Assembly (NCBI RefSeq): GCF_002934665.1
Contig: NZ_NIRS01000001.1
Coordinates: 806,001 to 870,000, forward strand
Source of the DNA: Pseudomonas laurylsulfatiphila
Lineage (GTDB): Bacteria > Pseudomonadota > Gammaproteobacteria > Pseudomonadales > Pseudomonadaceae
Length of the DNA: 64,000 nt
Reading direction: 5' to 3'
The position numbers and the translations under genes were made by a program. This document shows positions 7,416 to 16,878 of the stretch, piece after piece. Under the pieces are notes generated by a model that ran no database searches, had not been told where the DNA came from, and saw only the letters and a program-made list of their open reading frames with translations. The number at the start of each line of letters is the position of its first letter. The first letter of the stretch is position 1.

Positions 7416-8540
7416 TTACACCATCGGCTGATGACTGGTCACGCAGTGAATCCCTCCACCACCGGCGGAGATCGCGTCGATGTCGAGCTGCACCACCTTG
7501 CGGTCCGGGTAGAGTTCGGACAGCAGGTCGAAGGCCTTGGCATCCGCTTCCTGGTCGCCGAATTGCGGCGCAATGATCGCGCCGTTGATCACGAAGTAGT
7601 TGATGTAGCCAGCGGCGAAGTCCTGGTTGTCCTTGCTGAACTGGCTGTTGCGCGGGTTGAGCGGTGGCGAAACGGTATGCACCTGCAATTTGCGGCCATC
7701 GGCATCCGTGGCGTTTTCCAGGATCTTCAGATGGGCGCGAGTGACCTTGTAGTCGTAGGACTCTGGGTCGTTGTCGAGGTTGGCGATCACCACCCCGGGC
7801 TTGACGAAGCGCGCATAGAAGTCGACGTGGGCGTCGGTGATGTCCTTGCCCTTGATGCCCGGCAGCCAGATGATTTTGCGCAGGCCCAGGCGTTCCTTCA
7901 GCTCCGCTTCGACCTCGGCCTTGCTCCAGTCGGGGTTGCGATTGCGGTTGATCCAGCTGCTTTCGGTCATGATCCCTGTGCCGTGGCCATCCACTTCGAT
8001 ACCACCGCCCTCGCCCACCAGTTCGCTGCGTTGGTACTCGGCCTTGGCGTTTTGCGCGACCAGGGCGGCCAATTGCGCATCGTCCTCATGCTGCTGTTTG
8101 TTGCCCCAGCCGTTGAAGTTGAAGTCCACGGCGCCGAGGTGGCCGTTGTCATCGACGACAAAATTGGCGCCGATGTCGCGCATCCAGATGTCGTCCAGTT
8201 CGGTGATCACGAAGGTCGTGTTGCGGCTGCCGCATTTGGCTTCGGCCAGGCGCCGTTCGCTTTGGCGACAGAACACCGTGACCGGCTCGTATTCGGCGAT
8301 GCTGCGGGCGATCCGGCCAAGGGCGTCTTGCACGTGGGGCGTGAAGTCCTCCCAGATCGCGGCCTGTGCCCCGAAGGCGATGAAGGCCCGCTGGTGTTTT
8401 TCACCTTCATCGGGCATGTACCCGTTGCCTTTGCCGGCCGCTCGTACCGGCAGAGCGGCAAAGCCCAATCCCATGGAGGCCACCGCGCCCAGCCCGGCGA
8501 TGACCGATACCTGCTTGATGAATATTCGACGTGTCGGCAT
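7416..8540 (-). CDS. Tat-exported agmatine deiminase-family protein
   Basis: Member of the guanidine-modifying (peptidyl-arginine deiminase-like) superfamily, 374 residues. It has WMRDIGANF (catalytic Asp), DAHVDFYARF (His) and GGGGIHC (nucleophile Cys about 366), so it looks active. Unlike cytoplasmic AguA it begins MPTRRIFIKQV followed by a hydrophobic stretch to LPVRA, a twin-arginine signal (T-R-R-x-F-x-K). I therefore place it in the periplasm. Start chosen at 8540 because the Tat motif sits at the N-terminus. It is last in an operon after aguA, aguB and a polyamine-binding protein, so the likely substrate is agmatine or a related guanidine, yielding the carbamoyl (ureido) derivative and ammonia. 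Confidence 0.88.
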   Translation of the reverse strand: MPTRRIFIKQVSVIAGLGAVASMGLGFAALPVRAAGKGNGYMPDEGEKHQRAFIAFGAQAAIWEDFTPHVQDALGRIARSIAEYEPVTVFCRQSERRLAEAKCGSRNTTFVITELDDIWMRDIGANFVVDDNGHLGAVDFNFNGWGNKQQHEDDAQLAALVAQNAKAEYQRSELVGEGGGIEVDGHGTGIMTESSWINRNRNPDWSKAEVEAELKERLGLRKIIWLPGIKGKDITDAHVDFYARFVKPGVVIANLDNDPESYDYKVTRAHLKILENATDADGRKLQVHTVSPPLNPRNSQFSKDNQDFAAGYINYFVINGAIIAPQFGDQEADAKAFDLLSELYPDRKVVQLDIDAISAGGGGIHCVTSHQPMV

Positions 8541-8589
8541 GTGTTTTCCTGAAATCCGGGGTTTGGCCGGCCCGCGGGCCGGCCGGTGA

Positions 8590-9690
8590 TCAATTGACCG
8601 TAGCAGTCTTGAACTTGGTCCAGGTGCGCATGCGCGCACGCATGTCGGCCTGGGGGATGTCCTTTCCGGGAATCAACCGCGCGTAGGTGGCTTCATCGAG
8701 GTAGATGTCCGGGTTGTTGCGCATCGCGGCATCGACGTCCGGCCGCGCCTTGGCGTTGGAGGTCGGGTAGCCGGTGAAGTTGCTGATGGCCGCCATGTTT
8801 TGCGGGCGCATCACGAAGTTGATGAACGCGTAGGCGTATTCCGGGTGCCGGGCGTCGACGGGAATGGCCATGGTGTCCATCCACACCGTGGTGCCTTCGC
8901 GGGGAATGCGGTAGTGGAAGGTGGTTTTCTTGCCGGCGCTGTCGGCCGTGCGCTGCGCCTGGGTCATGTCGCCGCTGTAGCCGAGGGACATGCACAGGTT
9001 GCCATTGACCAGATCGGTCACCGGTTGCGACTGGAATTTGCGCACGTACGGCCGCACCTTCATCAGCAACTCACTGGCCGCCGCCAGGTCCGCCGATTTG
9101 CCACTGCGCGGGTCGCGGCCCAGGTAGTTGAGCACCACCGCCAGCACTTCGTCCGGCGAGTCGATCATCGAGATGCCGCAATCGGCAAACTTCGCCGCCA
9201 GCTCCGGTTTGAACAGCATGTCCAGGCTGTTGACCGGTGCGTCCGGCGCACGCTGGGTGATCTGTTCGGCGTTGTAGGTCAGGCCGATGGTGCCCCAGGT
9301 GTAGGGGACCGTGGCTTTGCTCGAATGCACATAGTGCGAGCGCAGCTTCTGCAACCCGGGCTCGACATCGTTCAGGGCAGTGATTCTGGACTGATCCAGC
9401 GGTTGCAGGCTGCCGGCGCGCACCAGGCGTTCGGCCACGGTGTCACCGGGGAAGATCAGGTCGTAACCGCTGCCGCCGGCGAGCATCTTGGCTTCCAGGG
9501 TTTCACTGCCGTCCATGACATCGTAGATCACCTTGATCCCGGTTTCGGCGGTGAACCTGCTGAGGGTGTCCTCGGCAAAATAGTCGGCCCAGTTGTACAG
9601 CCGCAGGGTTTTCTCCTCGGCATGCAGCGCAGGCACCGCACAGGTCAGCGCCAGGCCCATGGCCAGGCACAGCTTGTTGATCGTGTTCAT
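8590..9690 (-). CDS. Periplasmic polyamine-binding protein (PotF/SpuD-like)
   Basis: Substrate-binding protein of a polyamine ABC transporter, 366 residues, with a Sec signal peptide ending PALHA near 24. LRLYNWADYFAEDTLSRF and GYDLIFPGDT are characteristic of PotF/SpuD/SpuE, and W residues that line the polyamine pocket are present (YNWADY, YTWGT). No ABC permease or ATPase genes lie beside it, so it must use components encoded elsewhere or act as a sensor. One nucleotide separates it from aguB, so it belongs to the agmatine operon; agmatine or putrescine is the likely ligand. Confidence 0.9.
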   Translation of the reverse strand: MNTINKLCLAMGLALTCAVPALHAEEKTLRLYNWADYFAEDTLSRFTAETGIKVIYDVMDGSETLEAKMLAGGSGYDLIFPGDTVAERLVRAGSLQPLDQSRITALNDVEPGLQKLRSHYVHSSKATVPYTWGTIGLTYNAEQITQRAPDAPVNSLDMLFKPELAAKFADCGISMIDSPDEVLAVVLNYLGRDPRSGKSADLAAASELLMKVRPYVRKFQSQPVTDLVNGNLCMSLGYSGDMTQAQRTADSAGKKTTFHYRIPREGTTVWMDTMAIPVDARHPEYAYAFINFVMRPQNMAAISNFTGYPTSNAKARPDVDAAMRNNPDIYLDEATYARLIPGKDIPQADMRARMRTWTKFKTATVN

Positions 9691-9691
9691 G

Positions 9692-10600
<909 letters not shown>

Positions 10601-10604
10601 GGCA

Positions 10605-11657
10605 TCAACCCCGCACCGGCCAGGCCGGCTGTTGCTGGGTGATGCAATGCACACCGCCGCCGCCATGGGCCAGATGGTTGATCCGCACCGGCACCACTTC
10701 GCGACCGGGGAACGCCTGCGCCAGCACTTCGGCAGCGACCTTGTCGGCATCGATGCCGTAGGCCGGCATGATGATCGCGCCGTTGGCGATGTAGAAATTG
10801 GTGTAGGAAGCGCAGAACACTTCGGCCTCGGTGTCCACCGCGTCGGTGGCTTCATAGAGTTCGATCAGCTCGAATTTGCGGCCTTGAGCGTCGGTGGCCA
10901 GTTCAAGGGCGCGACGGTTCTCCCGGGCGACTTCGGCGTACACCGATTGTTTGTCGTGGGTCGCATCCACCAGCAACACGCCAGGGCGGGCAAAGGCGCA
11001 CACGCCATCGACGTGGCCGTCGGTCATGTCACCGGTCACGTAGTCCGGATCGCCCGGCAGCCAGATGGTTTTCTTCACGCCCAGCAGGCGGGTGAAGATC
11101 TCTTCGATCTCGGCCTTGGTCACGCCCGGGTTGCGGTTAGGGTTGAGCAGCACCGACTCGGTGGTGATCAGCGTGCCTTCGCCGTCCACATGGATGGCGC
11201 CACCTTCGTTGCTCAGCGCCGTGCCGAAACACTCCAGGCCCAGATGGTTGAGCGCGCGGCGGGCCAGGCTTTCGTCCAGATCGTGGGCCGATTTGCCGCC
11301 CCAGGAATTGAAGCGCCAGCTCACACCGGCCAGGCCTTGCTGCGGGTGGCAGACGAAGCTCGGGCCGGAGTCGCGGCACCAGCTGTCGTTGACCGCCAGT
11401 TCGATCAACTCGATGTTCGGCCCGCACAGGGCTTTGGCGCTGGCGACCGCTGATGGATCGACCACCAGTTTCACCGGTTCGAAGCGGGCGATGGCGTTGG
11501 CCACCCGGGCGAAGTCCTCTTGAACCTGTGGCAGCGTCACCCGCCAGCCCGACTCCCACAGGGTCTTGTTGTGCGGCCAGACCATCCAGGTGGCTGTGTG
11601 GGAGACCCATTCGGCCGGCATCGTCCAACCACTGTTTTGAATAACGTTCTGCTGCAT
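10605..11657 (-). CDS. aguA: Agmatine deiminase
   Basis: Converts agmatine to N-carbamoylputrescine plus ammonia in the cytoplasm. 350 residues, slightly shorter than the roughly 368 of P. aeruginosa AguA. The catalytic residues are visible: D96 in WCRDSGPSF, His in TDGHVDGVCAF and the nucleophile C338 in GGGGVHCITQQQP. There is no signal peptide, in contrast to its paralogue at 7416. First gene of the operon, transcribed away from the LysR gene at 11792, which is the likely regulator. Confidence 0.95.
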   Translation of the reverse strand: MQQNVIQNSGWTMPAEWVSHTATWMVWPHNKTLWESGWRVTLPQVQEDFARVANAIARFEPVKLVVDPSAVASAKALCGPNIELIELAVNDSWCRDSGPSFVCHPQQGLAGVSWRFNSWGGKSAHDLDESLARRALNHLGLECFGTALSNEGGAIHVDGEGTLITTESVLLNPNRNPGVTKAEIEEIFTRLLGVKKTIWLPGDPDYVTGDMTDGHVDGVCAFARPGVLLVDATHDKQSVYAEVARENRRALELATDAQGRKFELIELYEATDAVDTEAEVFCASYTNFYIANGAIIMPAYGIDADKVAAEVLAQAFPGREVVPVRINHLAHGGGGVHCITQQQPAWPVRG

Positions 11658-11791
11658 GACAAGTACCTCTGAGTTAAGTCATTGTGTTCAATGAAAACGC
11701 CCTTGGCGGTCTTGGCATGCATGCTACGACTGGAAAAACGGGCTAACAAACGATGGATTTTGCAGGCAACTGATTAGAGGAACTTATCAAT
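11658..11791. promoter_or_regulatory. Divergent promoter region, aguA operon / LysR
   Basis: A 134-bp intergenic region between divergent aguA and a LysR-type gene, where LysR proteins normally bind. It holds the palindrome GCATGCATGC at 11715-11724 embedded in TGGCATGCATGCTA. I cannot place -35/-10 elements with confidence. Confidence 0.5.
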
Positions 11792-12649
11792 ATGCTCAAA
11801 CACTGGCCGCCCCTGAGCACCCTGCGCGGCTTCGAAGCCGCCGCCCGGCTGGGCAGTTTTCACAAGGCCGCCGAAGAGTTGCACCTCACCCAGTCGGCGA
11901 TCAGCCAGCAGATCCGCAGCCTTGAGGGGTACCTGGAGCAACCGCTGTTCTATCGCAGCGGGCGCAGCGTCAGCCTGACCGATGCCGGTCACGATCTGCT
12001 CAGCACCACCCAGGCGTTGTTACAGCAACTGGCGGTGGGCATTCGCCGGTTGGGGCAATACCAGAAACCCAATCAACTGGTGCTCAACACCACCCCGGCG
12101 TTCGCCCGGCACTGGTTGTTGCCGCGCCTGGGGGATTTCCGTCGCCAGCATCCGCAGGTCGATCTGTGGATCTTCAGCACCGATGAGGTGCCGGACATGG
12201 CCAGCCAGACCATCGACCTGGCGGTGCGCGACGACATCAGTTCCCAGGCCGAATGCAGTTTCAAGGTGCTGCACGCCGACCGCCTCTATCCGGCGTGCCA
12301 CCCGAGCCTGTTGGCGGTGCCGGTGCAACAGCGCACCACCCTGCATGGCGAGCGGGAAATGGACTGGAGCCATTGGGCGGTGGAATCGGGCATTGATGTG
12401 GGGCAGATGGATCAGGGCCTGAATTTTTCCGATCCGGGGCTGCTGCTGGACGCCGCCTGCACCGGGCTCGGCATTGCGCTGGTGAGCCAGTTGCTGAGCC
12501 GGCAGGCGCGGGCCACCGGGCTGTTGCAGCCGATGGTGGAGCAAACCATCCGCGGCCCGAACTGGGCGCTGCTGACCCACCGTGACAGCGAGAACACGGC
12601 GATGGCGCGCAGCTTCACTCAATGGCTGGTGGAGAACCTGGGGGAGTGA
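11792..12649 (+). CDS. LysR-family transcriptional regulator (GcvA-like), probable agmatine operon regulator
   Basis: 285 residues. The N-terminal winged HTH reads FEAAARLGSFHKAAEELHLTQSAISQQIRSLE (residues 11-43), the GcvA/AmpR-like type, followed by a periplasmic-binding-protein-like effector domain. AGAGGA about ten bases upstream supports the ATG. Divergent from aguA, so it probably senses agmatine or N-carbamoylputrescine and controls the aguA-aguB-binding protein-deiminase operon. This is inferred from position only; P. aeruginosa uses a TetR-type AguR for its operon, so the regulation here differs. Confidence 0.88.
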   Translation: MLKHWPPLSTLRGFEAAARLGSFHKAAEELHLTQSAISQQIRSLEGYLEQPLFYRSGRSVSLTDAGHDLLSTTQALLQQLAVGIRRLGQYQKPNQLVLNTTPAFARHWLLPRLGDFRRQHPQVDLWIFSTDEVPDMASQTIDLAVRDDISSQAECSFKVLHADRLYPACHPSLLAVPVQQRTTLHGEREMDWSHWAVESGIDVGQMDQGLNFSDPGLLLDAACTGLGIALVSQLLSRQARATGLLQPMVEQTIRGPNWALLTHRDSENTAMARSFTQWLVENLGE

Positions 12650-13039
12650 TTACTGCGCCGGAAACGTTTGCAGATAGGCCAACAGGTCTTCGATTTTTTC
12701 CGGGTCACTGAGGCCCCAGAAAATCATGCGCGTGCCGGGCACCACTTTCTTCGGCGCCTCGAGGTAGGCGATCAGGGTTTCGCGATCCCAGACCAGGTTG
12801 GCGGATTTCATTGCGTCGGAATACACGTAGTCCGTGGTGACGGCGGAGTGGCGACCGATCACGCCATTGAGCTGCGGGCCGAAGAAGGCGCGAGCCGATT
12901 CGCCGATCTGATGGCAGCCGCTGCAGAGGCGCTTGAACACTTTCTCCCCGGCCTGGACATCGCCCGCAGCCAGGGTGGGTGTGCTGAACAGGCCAGCGGT
13001 GAGCGCCAGGGCGAGGGTCAGGGCGGCGATTTTCTTCAT
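12650..13039 (-). CDS. Periplasmic c-type cytochrome (cytochrome c-550/c2-like)
   Basis: 129 residues with a Sec signal peptide ending TLAA near 25, haem motif CSGCH (about 39-43) and a likely axial Met in GTRMIFWG. Size and the FFGPQLNGVIGR segment match mitochondrial-type class I cytochromes c. It would shuttle electrons to a terminal oxidase or accept them from a periplasmic dehydrogenase. The stop abuts the convergent LysR gene. No obvious dehydrogenase partner lies next to it. Confidence 0.9.
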   Translation of the reverse strand: MKKIAALTLALALTAGLFSTPTLAAGDVQAGEKVFKRLCSGCHQIGESARAFFGPQLNGVIGRHSAVTTDYVYSDAMKSANLVWDRETLIAYLEAPKKVVPGTRMIFWGLSDPEKIEDLLAYLQTFPAQ

Positions 13040-13116
13040 GTTGCGTTTCCAGTCTGCGAATGCTCGCTATTGGAACATGACAGCTGAGCATATCCAAAAT
13101 GGTCAGGTGGGCAGGG

Positions 13117-13224
13117 CCCCTGTAGGAGCGAGCCTGCTCGCGATGAATTCGAAGGCGCCGTGGGGTGTCAGGCTCGCCGCGTTATCGTTGACGACCATCG
13201 CGAGCAGGCTCGCTCCTACAGGGG
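13117..13224. repeat. REP-like palindrome, class A1 (inverted interior)
   Basis: Arms CCCCTGTAGGAGCGAGCCTG and complement. The interior GGTGTCAGGCT then CGCGTTATCGTTGACG is the reverse complement of the interior of copies at 2434 and 57723, so this copy is inserted in the opposite orientation. Confidence 0.9.
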
Positions 13225-13238
13225 ATCTGTGTACTGAC

Positions 13239-13631
13239 TTATTTTTTGCTGTGCGAGGTATTGAGTTCAATCGCCGCCTGAATCAACGCCGTCAGCGCCT
13301 TTTCATCGATCTGCTCGCCCTCGCGAACATCGATGGCACGGCGGGTATTGCCTTCAAGGCTTGCATTGAACAGCTTCGACGGATCGTCCAGCGACGCACC
13401 TTTGGCGAAGGTCAGCTTCACCACTTGCTTGTAGGTCTCGCCGGTACAGAGGATGCCGCCACGGGACCACACCGGCACGCGCCACTTCCACTCTTCGATC
13501 ACTTCGGGGTCGGCCTGCCGGATGATCTTGCGCAGGCGGGCCAGGGTTTCGCCGCGCCAGTCGGCCAGTTCGCGGATTCGCTCGTCGATCAGCGCCGAGG
13601 CTTCGTTTGATTCAACCTTGTCCGTTTTCAT
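13239..13631 (-). CDS. DUF1801-type (YdhG-like) protein
   Basis: 130 residues related to the YdhG/DUF1801 fold: RGETLARLRKIIRQADPEVIEEWKWRVPVWSR then LCTGETYKQVVKLTFAKGASL, with a C-terminal helix after ARRAIDV-like RRAIDVREGEQID. This family has a TATA-box-binding-like fold and no settled biochemical role; some members are annotated as iron chaperone-like by similarity to frataxin. The ATG at 13631 is preferred; an in-frame ATG pair seven codons upstream is possible. Confidence 0.8.
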   Translation of the reverse strand: MKTDKVESNEASALIDERIRELADWRGETLARLRKIIRQADPEVIEEWKWRVPVWSRGGILCTGETYKQVVKLTFAKGASLDDPSKLFNASLEGNTRRAIDVREGEQIDEKALTALIQAAIELNTSHSKK

Positions 13632-13693
13632 CACCGTCTGCACCCTCATCATGATGGTTGTGACCGATGAGGGTAGACGCTGTTGGCGGCTTT

Positions 13694-14137
13694 TCAGGAA
13701 TCGCTGACTGACGGTGCCTGGGGCACGGGGCGGGTTTTCACGGTGATGAACATTTTGATGCGGTCGCCGATTTCCTGGAGGGTATGGCGGAACGGGTCGT
13801 GTCTTTCGCTGGTGGTCGGGTCTTCGAAGTTCCAGACGATCACCTCGCCGGTAAACGGCATGCGCGCGGCCTCTTCCCGGGACTTGTCGCACAGGGTGAT
13901 GACGTAGTCGAATTCCTGCCCTTCGAAATCCTCGAGGGACTTGCTGCGCAAGCCGCTGGCATCGACATTGATATGTTCGAGGGATTCGAAGGTACGTGGA
14001 TCGATCTCGGTGGCCTCAAGCCCGGCGCTGAAGGCCAGGAAGTCGGCAGGGTCGGTGTGGCGAAGCAAGGCTTCGGCCATGGGTGAGCGGACATCGTTTC
14101 TGGCGCAGACGAACAGCACGCGACGTGGGTCGGTCAT
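13694..14137 (-). CDS. Low-molecular-weight phosphatase-family protein (ArsC-like arsenate reductase)
   Basis: 147 residues with the LMW-PTP active-site loop C-X5-R at the N-terminus (VCARNDVRSPMAEALL, Cys 11 and Arg 17) and the general-acid region WNFEDP. Either reduces arsenate with thiol cofactor or dephosphorylates proteins. There is no adjacent arsR or arsB, so I do not assign arsenic resistance. The loop variant CARNDVRS differs from the CTGNSCRS of classical ArsC: it lacks the second loop cysteine. Start by the MTDPRRVLFVC context, with AGGTAAACCC upstream. Confidence 0.8.
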   Translation of the reverse strand: MTDPRRVLFVCARNDVRSPMAEALLRHTDPADFLAFSAGLEATEIDPRTFESLEHINVDASGLRSKSLEDFEGQEFDYVITLCDKSREEAARMPFTGEVIVWNFEDPTTSERHDPFRHTLQEIGDRIKMFITVKTRPVPQAPSVSDS

Positions 14138-14161
14138 GGGTTTACCTCGGCTGGCAGGTTG

Positions 14162-15091
14162 TCAGTGTTTGCTCATCAATCCATGCAGTACGCCGAGCCG
14201 CAATCCCGGTTCGGACGCAATCATATGCGTGATCCCGAACACCTTGAACGCCGCCAGCATCACCACCAGACCGCCGGGCAGAATGCTCAGGCGGTGGGTG
14301 GGCAGACCGGCCAGTTTGAGGTGTTTCACATGTTTGACTTCCAGCAGGCGCAACGACAGGCGCAACAGGCCGCCGTAGGTGATACCGCTTAGCCCGTCAT
14401 CGTTCAGGCCATTGGCCTTGAGCACCTTGGCCAGCATCCGCGCCGTCCCTGAAGAGCCGATCGCCTGCTGCCAGCCCATGGCGCGGTAGCGGCGGGCAAT
14501 GCGTTCGAATTGCACCGTGGCCGCGCGTTCGGCCTCCAGCAGCGCTTCGGCCACGATCCGCCCGCCGTGGAAGTAATGCGCACCGAAGGTGCCGCTGCCG
14601 ATGGCAATGCTCTCGGTAACCAGCAGTTGGTCGCCACGGCCGATGATCATTTCCGTGGAGCCACCGCCGATATCCACCACCAGCCGCGTGCTTTGCGCCG
14701 GCAAGGTGTGGGCCACGCCGGCGTAGACCAGTTGCGCCTCTTCGTGACCGGAAATGACGTCGATGCGAAAACCCAGGTGACGCTCGGCACTGGCCAGGAA
14801 CAGCGGCGCGTTGTCCGCCTCGCGCACGGCACTGGTGGCCACCGCCCGCACGCGTCCGGCCTCGAAACCGCGCAATTTCTTGCCGAACCGCGCCAGCGCC
14901 TGCCAGCCACGGTCCAGCGCCAACTCATCGAGCGCCCCGCCCTGCAGGCCTTCGGCCAGACGCACCGGTTCGCGCAGGGTCTTCACTTCCTGAATGACCA
15001 TCTGCTGGTTTCGTTTCACCGACTGACCAATCATCAGGCGAAACGCATTGGAGCCCAGGTCGATGGCGGCAAACAGCGGGGCGTCTTTCAT
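14162..15091 (-). CDS. Ppx/GppA-family phosphatase
   Basis: Exopolyphosphatase or guanosine pentaphosphatase-like protein of 309 residues, ASKHA fold: AAIDLGSNAFRLMIGQ (phosphate 1), VVDIGGGSTEMIIG (phosphate 2) and SGTARMLAKV. It is the short form without the C-terminal HD-like half of the 500-residue Ppx. Start at 15091 (MKDAPLF) chosen over an upstream ATG six codons earlier, because it aligns with family starts. Divergent from a polyphosphate kinase, with a Pho-box-like sequence in the gap, so polyphosphate turnover is the likely role. Confidence 0.9.
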   Translation of the reverse strand: MKDAPLFAAIDLGSNAFRLMIGQSVKRNQQMVIQEVKTLREPVRLAEGLQGGALDELALDRGWQALARFGKKLRGFEAGRVRAVATSAVREADNAPLFLASAERHLGFRIDVISGHEEAQLVYAGVAHTLPAQSTRLVVDIGGGSTEMIIGRGDQLLVTESIAIGSGTFGAHYFHGGRIVAEALLEAERAATVQFERIARRYRAMGWQQAIGSSGTARMLAKVLKANGLNDDGLSGITYGGLLRLSLRLLEVKHVKHLKLAGLPTHRLSILPGGLVVMLAAFKVFGITHMIASEPGLRLGVLHGLMSKH

Positions 15092-15177
15092 ACGGGGTTC
15101 CTTGCACATTCATCTGCCGACGGACTGACGGCCGTCGGGCACTCAAGACGGATTGCGAGGATCTTGCCATGGCTTCG

Positions 15178-15195
15178 ATGACACCCATGTGACAC
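15178..15195 (-). promoter_or_regulatory. Pho-box-like direct repeat between ppx and ppk2
   Basis: On the minus strand two 7-mers, GTGTCAC and GTGTCAT, are separated by four bases (ATGG), the spacing of a PhoB box (CTGTCAT-N4-CTGTCAT). Eleven of the fourteen repeat positions match. It lies 87 bp from the ppx start and 74 bp from the ppk2 start. Confidence 0.5.
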
Positions 15196-15268
15196 CACCG
15201 GGCATCACTACTTCGTAACAAACTGTGACTAGGATCGGCTGTGCCACCCATGACGCGAGTGTCTCACC

Positions 15269-16186
15269 ATGCTTTCCAATCAGGACACCTTGATCCAGCG
15301 CATCCACCGCGAGCTGCTCGATATCAGTGATGAAGAGCTGGAACTGGAATTATCGGAAGACGGACACAACCTGGACGCACTGTTCGATGAACACATCGAG
15401 GATGGCAGCGAGAAAGAAGCCCGGCGCCGTTACTTCGCCGAACTGTTTCGCCTGCAAGGCGAACTGGTGAAGCTGCAAAGCTGGGTGGTCAAGACCGGGC
15501 ACAAAGTGGTGATCCTGTTCGAAGGCCGCGATGCCGCCGGGAAGGGTGGCGTGATCAAGCGCATCACCCAGCGCCTCAACCCCCGGGTTTGCCGGGTGGC
15601 CGCCCTGCCCGCGCCCAATGACCGCGAACGCACGCAGTGGTATTTCCAGCGCTACGTGTCGCACCTGCCCGCCGCCGGTGAGATCGTGCTGTTCGACCGC
15701 AGCTGGTACAACCGCGCCGGCGTTGAAAAGGTCATGGGGTTCTGCAATGACGACCAGTACGAAGAGTTCTTCCGCACCGTGCCGGAATTCGAGCGCATGC
15801 TTGCCCGCTCCGGCATCCAGTTGATCAAGTACTGGTTCTCGATTTCCGACCAGGAACAGAACCTGCGCTTTCTCAGCCGCATTCACGACCCGCTCAAGCA
15901 GTGGAAACTCAGCCCCATGGACCTGGAGTCGCGCCGTCGCTGGGAGGCCTATACCAAGGCCAAGGAAATCATGCTCGAGCGCACCCACATCGCCGAAGCG
16001 CCCTGGTGGGTGGTGCAGGCCGACGACAAGAAGAAGGCCCGGCTCAACTGCATCCATCACCTGCTGAGCCAAATGCCTTATGAAGAAGTCGAACTGCCGG
16101 TGATCGAATTGCCGCAGCGCGAGCGCCAGAAAGACTATTCGCGGGGGCCTGTGCCGCAGGAAATCATCGTGCCGGAGGTTTACTGA
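15269..16186 (+). CDS. ppk2: Polyphosphate kinase 2 (PPK2)
   Basis: Transfers phosphate between polyphosphate and a nucleotide. 305 residues, with a P-loop GRDAAGKGG (86-94), Walker B DRSWYNRAG (Asp about 143) and the lid/SPMDLESRRRWEAYTKAKE region; this is the single-domain PPK2 class. Which nucleotide it uses cannot be read with certainty. Divergent from a Ppx/GppA phosphatase. The ATG at 15269 is the first in-frame candidate after the intergenic region. Confidence 0.93.
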   Translation: MLSNQDTLIQRIHRELLDISDEELELELSEDGHNLDALFDEHIEDGSEKEARRRYFAELFRLQGELVKLQSWVVKTGHKVVILFEGRDAAGKGGVIKRITQRLNPRVCRVAALPAPNDRERTQWYFQRYVSHLPAAGEIVLFDRSWYNRAGVEKVMGFCNDDQYEEFFRTVPEFERMLARSGIQLIKYWFSISDQEQNLRFLSRIHDPLKQWKLSPMDLESRRRWEAYTKAKEIMLERTHIAEAPWWVVQADDKKKARLNCIHHLLSQMPYEEVELPVIELPQRERQKDYSRGPVPQEIIVPEVY

Positions 16187-16209
16187 CAATCAGCTTGGTC
16201 AACTCAAAC

Positions 16210-16358
16210 CTGTGGCGAGGGAGCTTGCTCCCGCTCGGCTGCGCAGCAGTCGTAAATCAGAACCACGCGGTATGCCTGAAAAACCGCGATGGATGGTCTT
16301 GGGGTCGCTTCGCAACCCAGCGGGACGGTGCGGCGATCCGACAAGCTCCCTCGCCACA
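16210..16358. repeat. REP-like palindrome, class B
   Basis: Arms CTGTGGCGAGGGAGCTTG and AAGCTCCCTCGCCACA. The interior holds GCGCAGCAGTCGTAAA and GGGTCGCTTCG, shared in part with the other class B copy at 32081. Confidence 0.85.
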
Positions 16359-16432
16359 ATTGTTCATTTGTCATCGAATCGTCATGAAGTGGGCGCCATA
16401 CTCAGCTCATCCAATGCGTGCTTTAACTTTCT

Positions 16433-16458
16433 GCTGCCTCTCCCGGCGGCTTTTTTTT
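16433..16458 (+). terminator. Rho-independent terminator
   Basis: GCTGCC/GGCGGC stem (one G-U pair) with a six-base loop, directly followed by eight T (16451-16458). Oriented to stop transcription from ppk2 before the convergent lipoprotein gene. Confidence 0.65.
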
Positions 16459-16472
16459 GCCTGAAATTGCGC

Positions 16473-16811
16473 TTACAGGCATTCCTGCGCCGCACGCTCG
16501 AAACTGGACGGCACGAAGGTCGACGCCAGCAGCTTGCGCTCGTACAGGAACACCTTGCCGCCGTTCGAGGCCTTGTAGGTTTCAAGCACGTTGTCTGCCG
16601 CCACTTTGCTCGATACGACGATCCGGTAGCTGCGCTGGGTCTGCGACACCGTGGGCGCCAGTGCATCGTGCTGCAACTTCGGCACCACGCAATGGGTGTA
16701 CTCCTCGGGCGACTTGCTGGTCTGCAAGGTCAGCGTCGGATTGTTCGGCGTGGCACAACCGGCCAGCAACAGCGAGGCGAAGGCCAGGGTCGGGGCAAAA
16801 AAAGTGCGCAT
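16473..16811 (-). CDS. Small lipoprotein
   Basis: 112 residues with a type II signal peptide and lipobox LLAGC (Cys about 19), so it is an envelope lipoprotein. The residue after Cys is Ala, which favours outer-membrane sorting by Lol. The mature part contains two further cysteines (HCVVP and the C-terminal ECL) that could pair. No named domain recognised. It is upstream-distant (67 nt) from the next minus-strand gene and may be co-transcribed with it. Confidence 0.8.
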   Translation of the reverse strand: MRTFFAPTLAFASLLLAGCATPNNPTLTLQTSKSPEEYTHCVVPKLQHDALAPTVSQTQRSYRIVVSSKVAADNVLETYKASNGGKVFLYERKLLASTFVPSSFERAAQECL

Positions 16812-16878
16812 GAATCAGGTCCTGAAAAGCAATCTACGGTGAATGGGCTTGCCCGCCGTTCAACGGACGTCGGGATGG

